Of a stretch of DNA of 9,824 nt, positions 1-7,095 are shown one piece after another. The position numbers were made by a program, and so were the translations under genes. The notes beneath the pieces were generated by a model. That model was not told the DNA's origin. It ran no database searches and worked only from the letters and a program-made list of their open reading frames with translations. Within the stretch, counting starts at the first letter, position 1. Each line of letters begins with the position of its first letter. Source of the DNA: Accumulibacter sp. (GTDB lineage Bacteria > Pseudomonadota > Gammaproteobacteria > Burkholderiales > Rhodocyclaceae); the NCBI GenBank assembly GCA_031274075.1, contig JAISQQ010000474.1:1-9824 (forward strand), in the 5' to 3' direction.

Positions 1-491
1 GCCGCCGAGATGGGTATGCACGAATACATCAATTTCTTTGGTATCTGGAAAACGGTGGAAAGTTCGGTGGAACGGATGCAGAGACTCATGCCGTAGTAAA
101 ACAGCAAGGCAAAAAACACCACGTTCACCACGCTGAGCATGCTGCGGTAAAACATCTTCGTCCTTACGCCCGGCAGACGCGCGCTTATCCAGTCACCGAC
201 GGAGAAATGCCCCTTCACCGCCCAGAGAGCCGCGGCTCCATAGAAAGTAAGGGAGGCAAAGCATATTTCCACGATTTCGTCGAGCCAGTGGAAACTGGTC
301 ATGGGAAGTATTCCACGGATAATGTCCGCAACGTCGTCCAGCTCATGGTTATGCAAAAACTGCGCCAGATCGCCCATGAGACGCAGGAACACATTCCCCA
401 AAAGCAAAATCCCCAGTAGGGAAAGAATCAGGATCGTGAATATCCGCAGGAAATTCTGGACGGCCGCATCCACGTTTTGTAGAAAGCCCAT
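1..491 (-). CDS. dctQ: TRAP transporter small permease DctQ (3' end beyond window)
   Basis: This is the small membrane subunit of a TRAP (tripartite ATP-independent periplasmic) transporter, which pairs with the large permease DctM for ion-coupled uptake of organic acids. The reading frame is open from ATG at 491 to the window edge, giving 163 residues without a stop; the C-terminal end is missing. The sequence shows a short N-terminal amphipathic stretch, a first hydrophobic segment around residues 16-32 (FTILILSLLGILLLGNVFLR), a second around 72-85 after WLDEIVE, a third around 115-132 (VVNVVFFALLFYYG), and near the edge IPKKLMYSCIPIS. That last motif is the family's usual lead-in to the final helix. 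The start lies one base after the dctM stop (TAG-C-ATG), with GGGGGCG inside the end of dctM as a likely ribosome binding site, so translation is probably coupled. The substrate cannot be read from this subunit. Identity rests on topology, motif and neighbours. Confidence 0.88.
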   Translation of the reverse strand, partial: MGFLQNVDAAVQNFLRIFTILILSLLGILLLGNVFLRLMGDLAQFLHNHELDDVADIIRGILPMTSFHWLDEIVEICFASLTFYGAAALWAVKGHFSVGDWISARLPGVRTKMFYRSMLSVVNVVFFALLFYYGMSLCIRSTELSTVFQIPKKLMYSCIPISA

Positions 492-492
492 G

Positions 493-1782
493 CTACGGCG
501 CCCCCATCATCAATTTCGGCAGGAAAGTGGAAATCTCCGGCACGAAGGCAATAATCAGCGTAACCGCCAAAATCGTCGCCAGATAGGGAATCATCTTTCT
601 TCCCAGGGCCATCACGCCTACCTTGGCAAAGGAATCCACCGCAAAAAGGCACATGCCTACCGGCGGAGTGAGGTTTCCGATCATGATCAGCAAGGTCATC
701 ACCACGCCGAAATTTATCGGATCGATTTTGAATGTGGCAATGATCGGCATGAAAATGGGCAGCGTGATCATGAAGATGGCATTGCCGTCGAGGAAACATC
801 CCATCATCAGGATGATCGCGATCACGATCCACAGCACCGAACTTTGCGTCGCCCCCATGTTCACCAGCAGCGTGATGATATTGTCGGGCATTCTTTTATA
901 GATGACCAGCCAGCCGAAAAAGTTTGCCGCCGCCATGATGAACAGCAGACTCACCGATTGCTTTATCGTGGAAAACAGGATTCCCGGTACGTCGCGCCAG
1001 CGCAAATCCCTGTAGGCAAAACCCAGGATCAGCGCGTAGAGCGTCACCACCACGGACGCTTCCGTGGGGGTGAAAAACCCGGTCATGATGCCGCCGATGA
1101 TGATCACCGGCGCCAGCAGGCACCAGAACGCCGCGCGGAATGAATTCCATAATTCGCTGAAAGGCGCCCTGTGCGGAGCCGCGGGATAGTGATAGCGCTT
1201 GGCCATGATGGCGAGGGCGACCATCATGCCGATGCTCATCATGATTCCGGGAATGAAGCCCGCCATGAACAACTGCGCAACGGAGACTCCGGTGATCGAG
1301 CAATACAGCACGAACGGGATACTGGGCGGTATCACCGGACCGATGCAACTGGACGCCGCCACCAGCGTGGCTGAAACCACGGGTTCGTAGCCATCGTCGA
1401 CCATCGCCTTGTGCTCTATCTGGCCGAGGCCGGCGGCGTCCGCCACGGCGGAACCCGACATGCCCGAAAATATCACGCTGGCCGTGATGTTCACTTGCCC
1501 CAAACCGCCGGGGATATGCCCCACCAAGGCTTTGGCAAACCTGAAAATGCGCGTGGTGACACCGCCTACATTCATCAGATTGCCGGCCAGAATGAAGAAG
1601 GGAATCGCCAGAAGGGTAAAGCCGGTGGTGCCGTAGTACATGCGGTTCGGCAGCATATACAGCGAACCGGCGGAACCAAAGGCCACGAAGTAGATCACCG
1701 CCGTTATTCCGATGGCAACGACTACCGGAATATTGAGAAGGAGAAGAAGCAGCAAGGTGCCGAAAACCGCAAAGGTTATCAT
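493..1782 (-). CDS. dctM: TRAP transporter large permease DctM
   Basis: Large membrane subunit of the TRAP transporter, which forms the translocation path in the inner membrane and receives substrate from the periplasmic binding protein DctP. The 429-residue length matches the usual family size of about 425. The protein is hydrophobic almost throughout, with a first helix at residues 3-30 (FAVFGTLLLLLLLNIPVVV). The family signature FSGMSGSAVADAAGLG falls at about 105-120, and the NLTPPVGMCLFAV motif lies near the C terminus. Both are characteristic of DctM. The ATG at 1782 gives the expected N terminus; the best Shine-Dalgarno match (GGGAG) is a rather distant 11 bases upstream. It lies 208 bases after dctP and one base before dctQ. 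The usual order is P-Q-M or a fused QM, so P-M-Q is less common. No frameshift or missing motif was seen. Confidence 0.95.
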   Translation of the reverse strand: MITFAVFGTLLLLLLLNIPVVVAIGITAVIYFVAFGSAGSLYMLPNRMYYGTTGFTLLAIPFFILAGNLMNVGGVTTRIFRFAKALVGHIPGGLGQVNITASVIFSGMSGSAVADAAGLGQIEHKAMVDDGYEPVVSATLVAASSCIGPVIPPSIPFVLYCSITGVSVAQLFMAGFIPGIMMSIGMMVALAIMAKRYHYPAAPHRAPFSELWNSFRAAFWCLLAPVIIIGGIMTGFFTPTEASVVVTLYALILGFAYRDLRWRDVPGILFSTIKQSVSLLFIMAAANFFGWLVIYKRMPDNIITLLVNMGATQSSVLWIVIAIILMMGCFLDGNAIFMITLPIFMPIIATFKIDPINFGVVMTLLIMIGNLTPPVGMCLFAVDSFAKVGVMALGRKMIPYLATILAVTLIIAFVPEISTFLPKLMMGAP

Positions 1783-1813
1783 CGTGAAACCGACTCCCGT
1801 CTGAAGCCCCGCC

Positions 1814-1838
1814 TTTCAGGACGGCGCGAAGCCTGAAA
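1814..1838 (-). promoter_or_regulatory. Short inverted repeat in the dctM leader
   Basis: TTTCAGG at 1814-1820 and CCTGAAA at 1832-1838 are perfect 7-base arms around an 11-base loop. The element lies about 32 bases before the dctM start and could form a hairpin in the P-M intercistronic RNA. Whether it has any function is unknown. Confidence 0.3.
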
Positions 1839-1936
1839 CCCCGAACCCCGACCTGGAAGCCGGGATATCAGGGCATGACCACTTGAAGGAGGAACCGCAA
1901 ACCCCGGCCCCTTCTTCGTTCTCTACCGCGCGGCAA

Positions 1937-1966
1937 GGCGGCAGGCAAATGCAAATGCCCGCCGCC
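1937..1966 (-). promoter_or_regulatory. GC-rich stem-loop between dctP and dctM
   Basis: GGCGGCAGGCA at 1937-1947 can pair with TGCCCGCCGCC at 1956-1966, giving 10 of 11 base pairs (one A-C mismatch) around an 8-base loop. It begins about 24 bases after the dctP stop codon. There is no T-run on the transcript side, so it is not a textbook terminator. In TRAP and ABC operons a stem-loop after the binding-protein gene often stabilises the upstream RNA or partly terminates it, giving more binding protein than permease. That role is inferred here. The rest of the 208-base gap holds no convincing gene. Confidence 0.5.
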
Positions 1967-1990
1967 GATTTCTTGCTCAAGCGTCCCTTT

Positions 1991-2992
1991 TTACTTTGCG
2001 GTGGCCTTGGCCATTTCCATCCATTTGTCAAAGTTCGCGGCGCCGATGTTGCTGCGGATCTTGTCGTAGGCCGGACCCATTTTATCCTGGAAGGATTTGA
2101 GATCGGGGGTATCGATCACAATGCCCTTGCTCTGCATGTCCTTGATCTGCACGGCTTCATTGTCGCGCACGATCTTGCGGGCCACCAGGCGGGCGGCGTC
2201 GGATTCTTCCTTCATGATCTTCTGCTGTTCCGGCGTCAGCTTGTCCCACACTTTTTTGTTTACCAGATGCACGCACGAACTGTAGAGATAATTGATGATG
2301 CTGATGTATTTCTGGGATTCGTAGAGCTTGAGGTCATAGATGGTCGCAATGGGATTTTCCTCGCCGTCGACCACGCCCTGCCGCATCGCCTGGACCAGTT
2401 CGCTGAAGTCGATGGTCTGCACATTGGCGCCCAGCGCTTCCATTGCCGCCTGGTACGCCATCGCCGGCGGGGTGCGAATCTTGAGCCCCTGAACATCCGC
2501 GGGGGACAGGATGGGGCGCTTGGAATTGGTGATCTGGCGGAAGCCCCATTCCCAACTGGAAAGCATCACCGCGCCTTTTTTCTCTACTTCGGGAGCCGCC
2601 CATTCGAGGAAGGGGCCGTCCAGCACGCGGTCCATGTGCTCATAGCCGGAAATGGAAAACGGAATGGCCACGCAATCGAACAGCGGAATATGCTTGGCAA
2701 TCTGATCCTGGCCGGAGAGGCTCATGTCGATGGAACCCAGGAACATCTGTTCCAGAATCTGGGGGGGTCCGCCGAGCTGGTTGTTGGGAAAAATCTCGAT
2801 CTTGATCGAACCGTTGGTGCGCTTTTCCACATTGGCGGCAAGCTGCTTGGCGGCAACGTGCAGGCCGCTGGATTCCGAGCCGAAATGCGCCAGCTTGAGC
2901 GTGACGGGGGATGAAGCGGCTGTTGCGCCGCCTGTGAATGCCAGACCCGAAAGGGCGACCGATAGCGTGAGCGCGGTGATAATCTTTTTCAT
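1991..2992 (-). CDS. dctP: TRAP transporter periplasmic substrate-binding protein DctP
   Basis: Periplasmic solute receptor that captures an organic acid and delivers it to the DctQM permease. The 333-residue length is normal for the family. A signal peptide is clear: MKK, then a hydrophobic core ITALTLSVALSGLAF, with likely cleavage after the ATA at about residue 25. Family landmarks are WGFRQITNSKRPI (about 148-161), LKIRTP (170-175) and QAMRQGVVDGEENPI (201-215). Arg152 and Arg173 sit where the family has arginines, and Arg173 is the likely carboxylate ligand. The start is well fixed: AGGAGG lies four bases before the ATG at 2992, and a good promoter lies just upstream. It is the first gene of the dctPMQ operon, separated from dctM by a stem-loop. 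The acid transported (C4-dicarboxylate, keto acid, hydroxy acid or other) cannot be decided from sequence alone. DctP and TAXI-type receptors differ, and the motifs here are DctP. Confidence 0.95.
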   Translation of the reverse strand: MKKIITALTLSVALSGLAFTGGATAASSPVTLKLAHFGSESSGLHVAAKQLAANVEKRTNGSIKIEIFPNNQLGGPPQILEQMFLGSIDMSLSGQDQIAKHIPLFDCVAIPFSISGYEHMDRVLDGPFLEWAAPEVEKKGAVMLSSWEWGFRQITNSKRPILSPADVQGLKIRTPPAMAYQAAMEALGANVQTIDFSELVQAMRQGVVDGEENPIATIYDLKLYESQKYISIINYLYSSCVHLVNKKVWDKLTPEQQKIMKEESDAARLVARKIVRDNEAVQIKDMQSKGIVIDTPDLKSFQDKMGPAYDKIRSNIGAANFDKWMEMAKATAK

Positions 2993-3018
2993 GACACCTC
3001 CTATAATGAGGCGGCCAG

Positions 3019-3045
3019 ACTATAGCGTTTTTTTTGCCCTGTCAA
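3019..3045 (-). promoter_or_regulatory. Sigma-70 promoter of the dctPMQ operon
   Basis: On the minus strand a perfect -35 box TTGACA (3045-3040) is followed, after a spacer containing eight A residues, by TATAGT (3024-3019, spacing 15) or TAGTCT (3022-3017, spacing 17). The leader to the dctP ATG would be short, about 20 bases, and includes the AGGAGG ribosome binding site. The A-tract between the boxes could bend the DNA. No operator palindrome was recognised. Confidence 0.65.
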
Positions 3046-3086
3046 TGGTGCGCGGCGCCTCATTGGAAAGGCCGGGCGAAAGAGGG

Positions 3087-3157
3087 TTTTGCCTCATTTT
3101 GAAAATATAATCCTGAAAAAATCGACCGGTTTTGCCGCAAAGAGATAATCCTGGAAA
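3087..3157 (+). promoter_or_regulatory. Duplicated -10-like segments upstream of rep
   Basis: Two related segments lie in tandem, at 3087-3119 and 3130-3157. Each begins TTTTGCC(T/G)CA and ends ATAATCCTG(A/G)AAA. The first carries TATAAT (3106-3111) with only a poor -35 match. The second carries GATAAT (3144-3149) with TCGACC 16 bases upstream as a fair -35. They are the best promoter candidates for rep and the small ORF before it. The remaining DNA between the dctP promoter and position 3193 shows nothing else I can name. Confidence 0.3.
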
Positions 3158-3193
3158 CCGTGGATGAACCGCAATTTCTTCGCATGAGGCCAC

Positions 3194-3319
3194 ATGATGG
3201 CAAGCATCATTTCCAATTCCAGCGCTCACCCGCCGGGTGAGGCCGTGCCGCGCCGGGCCGTCCATCTGTTGTACCGGGACGACGCCTCCGGACACGTCCC
3301 TCCGCGGTTTCCGGGATGA
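3194..3319 (+). CDS. Possible 41-residue ORF coupled to rep
   Basis: An ATG at 3194 (or the adjacent ATG at 3197) opens a frame of 41 codons. Its TGA (3317-3319) overlaps the rep start as ATGA, the classic arrangement for translational coupling. GAGG at 3186-3189 lies 7 bases before the second ATG, a better ribosome binding site than anything seen directly before rep. The predicted peptide begins MMASIISNSS and ends GHVPPRFPG, with several Arg and Pro residues. I recognise no domain, signal peptide or membrane segment. A perfect 7-bp hairpin (3225-3241, loop GCC) lies inside it. It may be a leader peptide that feeds ribosomes to rep, or a chance ORF; only its position argues for it. Confidence 0.3.
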   Translation: MMASIISNSSAHPPGEAVPRRAVHLLYRDDASGHVPPRFPG

Positions 3320-5382
3320 CGCCGTCCGAACGGGCGAAAGCGTCGACTCCAGGTCAACAGGGCCGCGAGTCCTTCGAGTCCGGTCCGCTCAATCCGGCCC
3401 AGCGCGAAGCCATCCGCTACCTCGACGGCCCGCTGCTGGTGCTGGCGGGCGCGGGTTCCGGCAAGACGCGCGTGATCACCCGGAAGATCGCCTACCTGAT
3501 CGGCGAATGCGCCTTCAATCCGGGCAGCATCGCCGCCATCACTTTCACCAACAAGGCCGCGCGCGAAATGCAGGAGCGCGTCGCGCGCCTGCTCGGGGGG
3601 AAGCCGGCCGGGCTGACCATCTGCACCTTCCACGCGCTCGGGGTGCGCATCCTGCGCGAGGAAGCCCGCGCGCTCGGCTACAAACCGCGCTTCTCGATCT
3701 TCGACGCCGCCGACTGCCACGGCGTCCTGGCCGACCTGTCGGGCAGCGTGGACAAGGCGACGATCCGCCGCCTGCAATCCTCGATCTCCCACTGGAAGAA
3801 CGCGCTGGTGTCGCCCGACCAGGCGGCGTATCAGGCGGGCAACGACGCCGAAAAGCTCGCCGCGCGGGTCTACGCCAGCTACGCGGCGACGCTGAGAGCC
3901 TACCAGGCGGTCGATTTCGACGACCTGATCGGCCTGCCGGTCGAGTTGTTCGGCGCGCATCCGCAAGTACTCGACAAATGGCAGAACCGCCTGCGCTATC
4001 TGCTGATCGACGAATACCAGGACACCAACGCCGGCCAGTACCAGTTGCTCAGGCTGCTGGCCGGGCCGCGCGCGGCCTTCACCGCGGTCGGCGACGACGA
4101 TCAGGCGATCTACGGCTGGCGCGGGGCCGACGTCGAAAACCTGCGCGGCCTGCCGCGCGATTATCCGCGGCTCAAGCTGATCAAGCTCGAACAGAACTAC
4201 CGCTCGACGGCGCGCATCCTCAAGGCGGCCAACGCGCTGATCGCGCACAACGAAAAGCTGTTCGACAAGAAACTGTGGTCGGAACTCGGGCAGGGCGAGC
4301 CGATCAGCGTCACCGCGTGCCGGGACAACGAGAAGGAAGCCGAACAGGTGGTGATGAAGCTGCAGGCGCACCGCTTCGAACGCCAGGCAAAGTTCTCCGA
4401 CTACGCGATCCTCTATCGCGGCAATTTCCAGGCGCGGGCGCTGGAGCAGCAACTGCGCGACCAGCGCGTGCCCTACCAGCTCTCGGGCGGACAGTCGTTC
4501 TTCGACAAGACCGAGATCAAGGACATCACCGCCTACCTGCGCCTCTTGGTCAACAACGACGACGACCCGGCCTTCATCCGCGCCGCGACCACGCCGCGCC
4601 GCGGCATCGGCGGCGCCACCCTCGAGTCGCTCGGCAAGTACGCCGGCGAGCGGCACCTGTCGCTGTTTGCCGCGGCCGGCGAGGAAGGCTTCGCGCAGCG
4701 CGCGCAGCCGCGCCAGCTCGCGCCGCTGGCGGAGTTCCGCCGCTTCATCGCACGCCTCGAAGAACGCGCCGCCCGGGAAGCCGCCGGACCGGTGATCGAA
4801 GACCTGCTGGCGGCGATCGGCTACGAGGACTGGCTGTACGCCGGAGAAGAGAAAAACGTCGCGCGGACGCGCTGGGAGAACGTGCGCGAACTCGCCGACT
4901 GGCTGGCGCAGAAGGGCGAGGAGGAAAAAAAGACGCTGCTCGAACTCACCCAGACGATCGCCCTGATCAAGCTGCTCGACCAGCAGGAAGACGGCAGCCG
5001 CCCCGACGCCGTGCAGTTGTCGACCCTGCACGCCGCCAAGGGCCTGGAATTTCGGCACGTCTTCCTGATCGGCGTCGAGGAAGGCGTGCTGCCGCACCGC
5101 GAGTCGCTCGATCCGGCCAGGATCGAGGAAGAACGCCGGCTGATGTACGTCGGCATCACCCGCGCGCAGCGCTCGCTGCACCTCAGCTACGCCGAAAAGC
5201 GCAAGCAGGGCCGCGAACTGATCCCCTGCGAACCCTCGCGCTTCATCGCCGAAATGGGCCAGGACGATCTGCGTTTTTCCGGCGGCAAGACCAACGCCAT
5301 CCCGGACAAAGCCACCGGCGCGGCGCGCCTGGCGACGCTGCGGGCGATGCTGTCCGGAGGACAGAGGACAGGGGACAGATGA
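3316..5382 (+). CDS. rep: ATP-dependent DNA helicase Rep
   Basis: Superfamily 1A 3'-to-5' DNA helicase of the Rep/UvrD/PcrA group, which in E. coli moves with the replisome and clears bound proteins ahead of forks. The 688-residue protein aligns by eye with E. coli Rep along its whole length. Motifs in order: Q-motif LNPAQREAI (Gln29), Walker A GAGSGKT (45-51), motif II DEYQDTN (from Asp232), motif III GDDDQAIYGWRGA (259-271), QNYRST (about 293-298), LSTLHAAKGLEF (about 568-579) and VGITRAQ (612-618). The order and the C-terminal 'ARLATLRAML' resemble Rep more than UvrD. About 24 residues precede the position equivalent to the E. coli start, but no nearer ATG exists in frame. Ribosome binding before 3316 is weak, fitting coupling to the small upstream ORF. 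The last residues (GGQRTGDR) and the stop are encoded by a 7-base repeat array, so the native tail has probably been replaced or extended. The next gene is convergent. Confidence 0.95.
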   Translation: MTPSERAKASTPGQQGRESFESGPLNPAQREAIRYLDGPLLVLAGAGSGKTRVITRKIAYLIGECAFNPGSIAAITFTNKAAREMQERVARLLGGKPAGLTICTFHALGVRILREEARALGYKPRFSIFDAADCHGVLADLSGSVDKATIRRLQSSISHWKNALVSPDQAAYQAGNDAEKLAARVYASYAATLRAYQAVDFDDLIGLPVELFGAHPQVLDKWQNRLRYLLIDEYQDTNAGQYQLLRLLAGPRAAFTAVGDDDQAIYGWRGADVENLRGLPRDYPRLKLIKLEQNYRSTARILKAANALIAHNEKLFDKKLWSELGQGEPISVTACRDNEKEAEQVVMKLQAHRFERQAKFSDYAILYRGNFQARALEQQLRDQRVPYQLSGGQSFFDKTEIKDITAYLRLLVNNDDDPAFIRAATTPRRGIGGATLESLGKYAGERHLSLFAAAGEEGFAQRAQPRQLAPLAEFRRFIARLEERAAREAAGPVIEDLLAAIGYEDWLYAGEEKNVARTRWENVRELADWLAQKGEEEKKTLLELTQTIALIKLLDQQEDGSRPDAVQLSTLHAAKGLEFRHVFLIGVEEGVLPHRESLDPARIEEERRLMYVGITRAQRSLHLSYAEKRKQGRELIPCEPSRFIAEMGQDDLRFSGGKTNAIPDKATGAARLATLRAMLSGGQRTGDR

Positions 5383-5441
5383 CAGTCCAGTTACCGGGCG
5401 CTTCGCGCCCGCAAATATTACTGTCCTCTGTTATCTGTCAT
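5358..5441. repeat. Palindromic element with inverted 7-base repeat arrays
   Basis: The left array on the plus strand is four head-to-tail heptamers at 5358-5385: AGGACAG, AGGACAG, GGGACAG, ATGACAG. The right array is three heptamers at 5421-5441 read on the minus strand: ATGACAG, ATAACAG, AGGACAG. Between them is a core with a perfect stem CGGGCGC/GCGCCCG (5395-5401 with 5405-5411, loop TTC). The 24-base arms 5363-5386 and 5420-5443 are inverted copies matching at 19 of 24 positions. The TGA of rep (5380-5382) and the TGA of the FAD enzyme gene (minus strand, 5440-5438) both fall inside ATGACAG units. The stem could act as a bidirectional terminator for the convergent genes, but it lacks T-runs. 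The core recurs at 9015-9047. Confidence 0.8.
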
Positions 5442-6559
5442 CTGAACAGCATATCTCCCACATGGCGGGCGATCGCCAGGCAGGCGGTCAGGCCGGGCGA
5501 TTCGATGCCGAACAGGTTGACCAGGCCGCCGAGGCCGTGCGCTTCCGGTCCCTGGATCATGAAATCGGCGTCCGCCTCGCCGGGGCCGCTGATCTTCGGG
5601 CGGATGCCGCTGTAGGCGGGTTGCAGCGACGCGTCGGGCAGGCCGGGCCAGTATTTCCGGATCTCGGCGTAGAAGCGTTCGGCGCGGCGCGGATCGACGC
5701 TGTAATCGACGCGCTCGACCCATTCGACGTCCGGGCCGAAGCGCGCCTGGCCGCCGAGGTCGAGCGTCAGGTGGACGCCCAGGCCGCCGGGTTCGGGAAC
5801 CGGGTAGATGAGCCGCGAGAACGGCGTCCGCCCGGCGAGCGCGTAGTAATTGCCCTTGGCGAGCCAGGCGGACGGCAGGAGTCCGGGGGGATAGGCGGGA
5901 ATCGTCCGCGCCAGCGCGACGGCCCCCAGGCCGGCGGCGTTGACCACGCGGCCGGCGTCGAGAAGCATCGTTTCGCCGCCGCTGTCGACGCTCAGGCGGA
6001 GCGCGTGCTCAACGCCTCCGGCGGCTTCGATCGAGCGCACCGTGGTGTTCGGCGAAAACAGCGCGCCGCGGGCCTCGGCTTCGGCGAGCAGGGAAAGCAT
6101 CAGCGCGTGCGCGTCGACGATGCCGGTCGACGGCGAGTACAGCGCGGCGGCGCAGCGCAGCGCGGGTTCCATGCGCCTCGCTTCGTCCTCGTCGAGCACG
6201 CGCGTGTCGTCGACGCCGTTGGCCAGGGCTTGTCGCTGCAAGGCGTGCAGGTAGGCGCGCTGCGTTTCGGTAACGGCGGCGACGAGCTTGCCGCAAAGCC
6301 GGTGCGCGATGCCGCGCGCGGCGCAGTACGCCTGGAGTTGCCGCCGGCCTTCGACGCAGAGGCGGGCCTTCAGCGTGCCGGGCGGGTAGTACAGGCCGGC
6401 GTGGATGACCTCGCTGTTGCGCGAACTGGTTTCCTGGCCGAAGCTTTGATGACGTTCGACGACGATCGTTTCGACGCCGCGGCCGGCGAGTTCGCGCGCG
6501 CAGGCGAGTCCGACGACGCCCGCGCCGATGACCACGGCGCCCGTTTTTTCGATGTCCAT
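5438..6559 (-). CDS. FAD-dependent oxidoreductase, L-2-hydroxyglutarate dehydrogenase-like
   Basis: A 373-residue flavoenzyme of the DAO (glycine oxidase/D-amino-acid oxidase) fold, cytosolic or membrane-associated. The N terminus carries the FAD-binding dinucleotide fold ([20 protein letters not shown], residues 9-28) ending in Glu35, the expected ribose-binding acid. [15 protein letters not shown] (45-59) closely matches the signature of L-2-hydroxyglutarate dehydrogenase/oxidase (LhgO/L2HGDH), which oxidises L-2-hydroxyglutarate to 2-oxoglutarate. The C-terminal YSGIRPKI (316-323) and the [20 protein letters not shown] stretch also fit the family. The 'GIRPK' form differs from the 'GVRAQ' of E. 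coli LhgO as I recall it, so another 2-hydroxy or amino acid may be the substrate. GGAG seven bases before the ATG supports the start. It follows the Lrp-type regulator by 14 bases and is probably co-transcribed with it. The final Arg codon and stop come from the heptamer array shared with the convergent rep gene. Confidence 0.85.
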   Translation of the reverse strand: MDIEKTGAVVIGAGVVGLACARELAGRGVETIVVERHQSFGQETSSRNSEVIHAGLYYPPGTLKARLCVEGRRQLQAYCAARGIAHRLCGKLVAAVTETQRAYLHALQRQALANGVDDTRVLDEDEARRMEPALRCAAALYSPSTGIVDAHALMLSLLAEAEARGALFSPNTTVRSIEAAGGVEHALRLSVDSGGETMLLDAGRVVNAAGLGAVALARTIPAYPPGLLPSAWLAKGNYYALAGRTPFSRLIYPVPEPGGLGVHLTLDLGGQARFGPDVEWVERVDYSVDPRRAERFYAEIRKYWPGLPDASLQPAYSGIRPKISGPGEADADFMIQGPEAHGLGGLVNLFGIESPGLTACLAIARHVGDMLFR

Positions 6560-6573
6560 GAGGCGCTCCGGAA

Positions 6574-7035
6574 TCAGACCGGCAGGACGGTGGTGTCAAC
6601 CACCCGGCGCAGGACGAAGCTCGATTGCACGCCGGTGACGCCCTGGATGCGCGTGACGCGGTTGAGCAGGAGTTCCTGGAACGCGTCCATGTCCTTGACC
6701 ACGGCCTTGATCTGATAGTCGGCGTCCTGCCCGGTGATCATCAGGCATTCGAGCACTTCGGGGATGCCGCGGATGTGCCGCTCGAAGTTGTCGAAGCGTT
6801 CCGGCGTGTGCATGTCCATCGAAATGTAGATCAGCGCCATCAGCGAATAGCCCAGCGCCTTGGCGTCGAGCAGGGCGCGATACGCTTTCACCAGGCCGCT
6901 CTCCTCCAGCGCGCGCACGCGGCGCAGGCAGGGCGAAGGCGACAGCCCGATGCGGTCGGACAGGTCCTGATTGCTGATGCGTCCTTCCTCCTGGAGAACC
7001 CGAAGAATCTGCCGGTCGTAGCGATCCAGTTCCAT
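6574..7035 (-). CDS. Lrp/AsnC family transcriptional regulator
   Basis: A 153-residue feast/famine regulator that binds DNA as dimers or higher oligomers and senses amino acids or related metabolites. The N-terminal winged helix-turn-helix is clear: [20 protein letters not shown] (3-22) leads into [20 protein letters not shown] (24-43) and [11 protein letters not shown], matching the AsnC/Lrp pattern residue for residue. The C-terminal RAM/ligand domain (about 65-150) has the typical [20 protein letters not shown] and [21 protein letters not shown] strings. The start is supported by GGGAG seven bases upstream. The gene is divergent from leuA across a 171-base AT-rich region and sits 14 bases upstream of the FAD enzyme gene. 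A local role controlling that enzyme (and itself) is the simplest inference; control of leuA is possible. It is one of several Lrp paralogues such a genome would carry, so I do not assign the symbol lrp. Confidence 0.93.
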   Translation of the reverse strand: MELDRYDRQILRVLQEEGRISNQDLSDRIGLSPSPCLRRVRALEESGLVKAYRALLDAKALGYSLMALIYISMDMHTPERFDNFERHIRGIPEVLECLMITGQDADYQIKAVVKDMDAFQELLLNRVTRIQGVTGVQSSFVLRRVVDTTVLPV

Positions 7036-7047
7036 TAAATTGCTCCC

Positions 7048-7062
7048 GTTTTCTTTGAAAAC
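7048..7062. promoter_or_regulatory. Small palindrome in the regulator's leader
   Basis: GTTTTC-TTT-GAAAAC is a perfect 6-bp inverted repeat. It lies next to the GGGAG ribosome binding site of the Lrp-type gene and could be a hairpin in its mRNA or a protein-binding site. No further support. Confidence 0.25.
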
Positions 7063-7095
7063 ATCGTTTATTGCTATTTTTTATCCATAGTTTTG

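Noticed and set aside
301..1143. Open frame of 280 codons opposite dctM
   Set aside because: His-, Arg- and Asp-rich product typical of the antisense of a membrane protein gene; dctM motifs are clear on the other strand.
3225..3241. Perfect 7-bp hairpin (CTCACCC/GGGTGAG) as a terminator
   Set aside because: No T-run follows on either strand and it lies between a candidate promoter and rep; chance or a local RNA structure is as likely.
3226..5181. Open frame of 651 codons on the minus strand opposite rep
   Set aside because: The plus strand encodes an unmistakable Rep with all helicase motifs. The antisense frame shows no domain and is open because of the high G+C third positions of rep.
5358..5441. 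CRISPR-like array
   Set aside because: The units are 7 bases, contiguous without spacers and inverted around a palindrome; not a CRISPR structure.
3237..5615. Open frame of 792 codons on the plus strand overlapping rep
   Set aside because: It is out of frame with Rep, very rich in Arg, Pro and Gly, and has no recognisable motif; a shadow of rep.
5462..6715. Open frame of 417 codons opposite the FAD enzyme gene
   Set aside because: The minus strand encodes a clear FAD-binding protein and regulator; the antisense product shows only composition-driven sequence.
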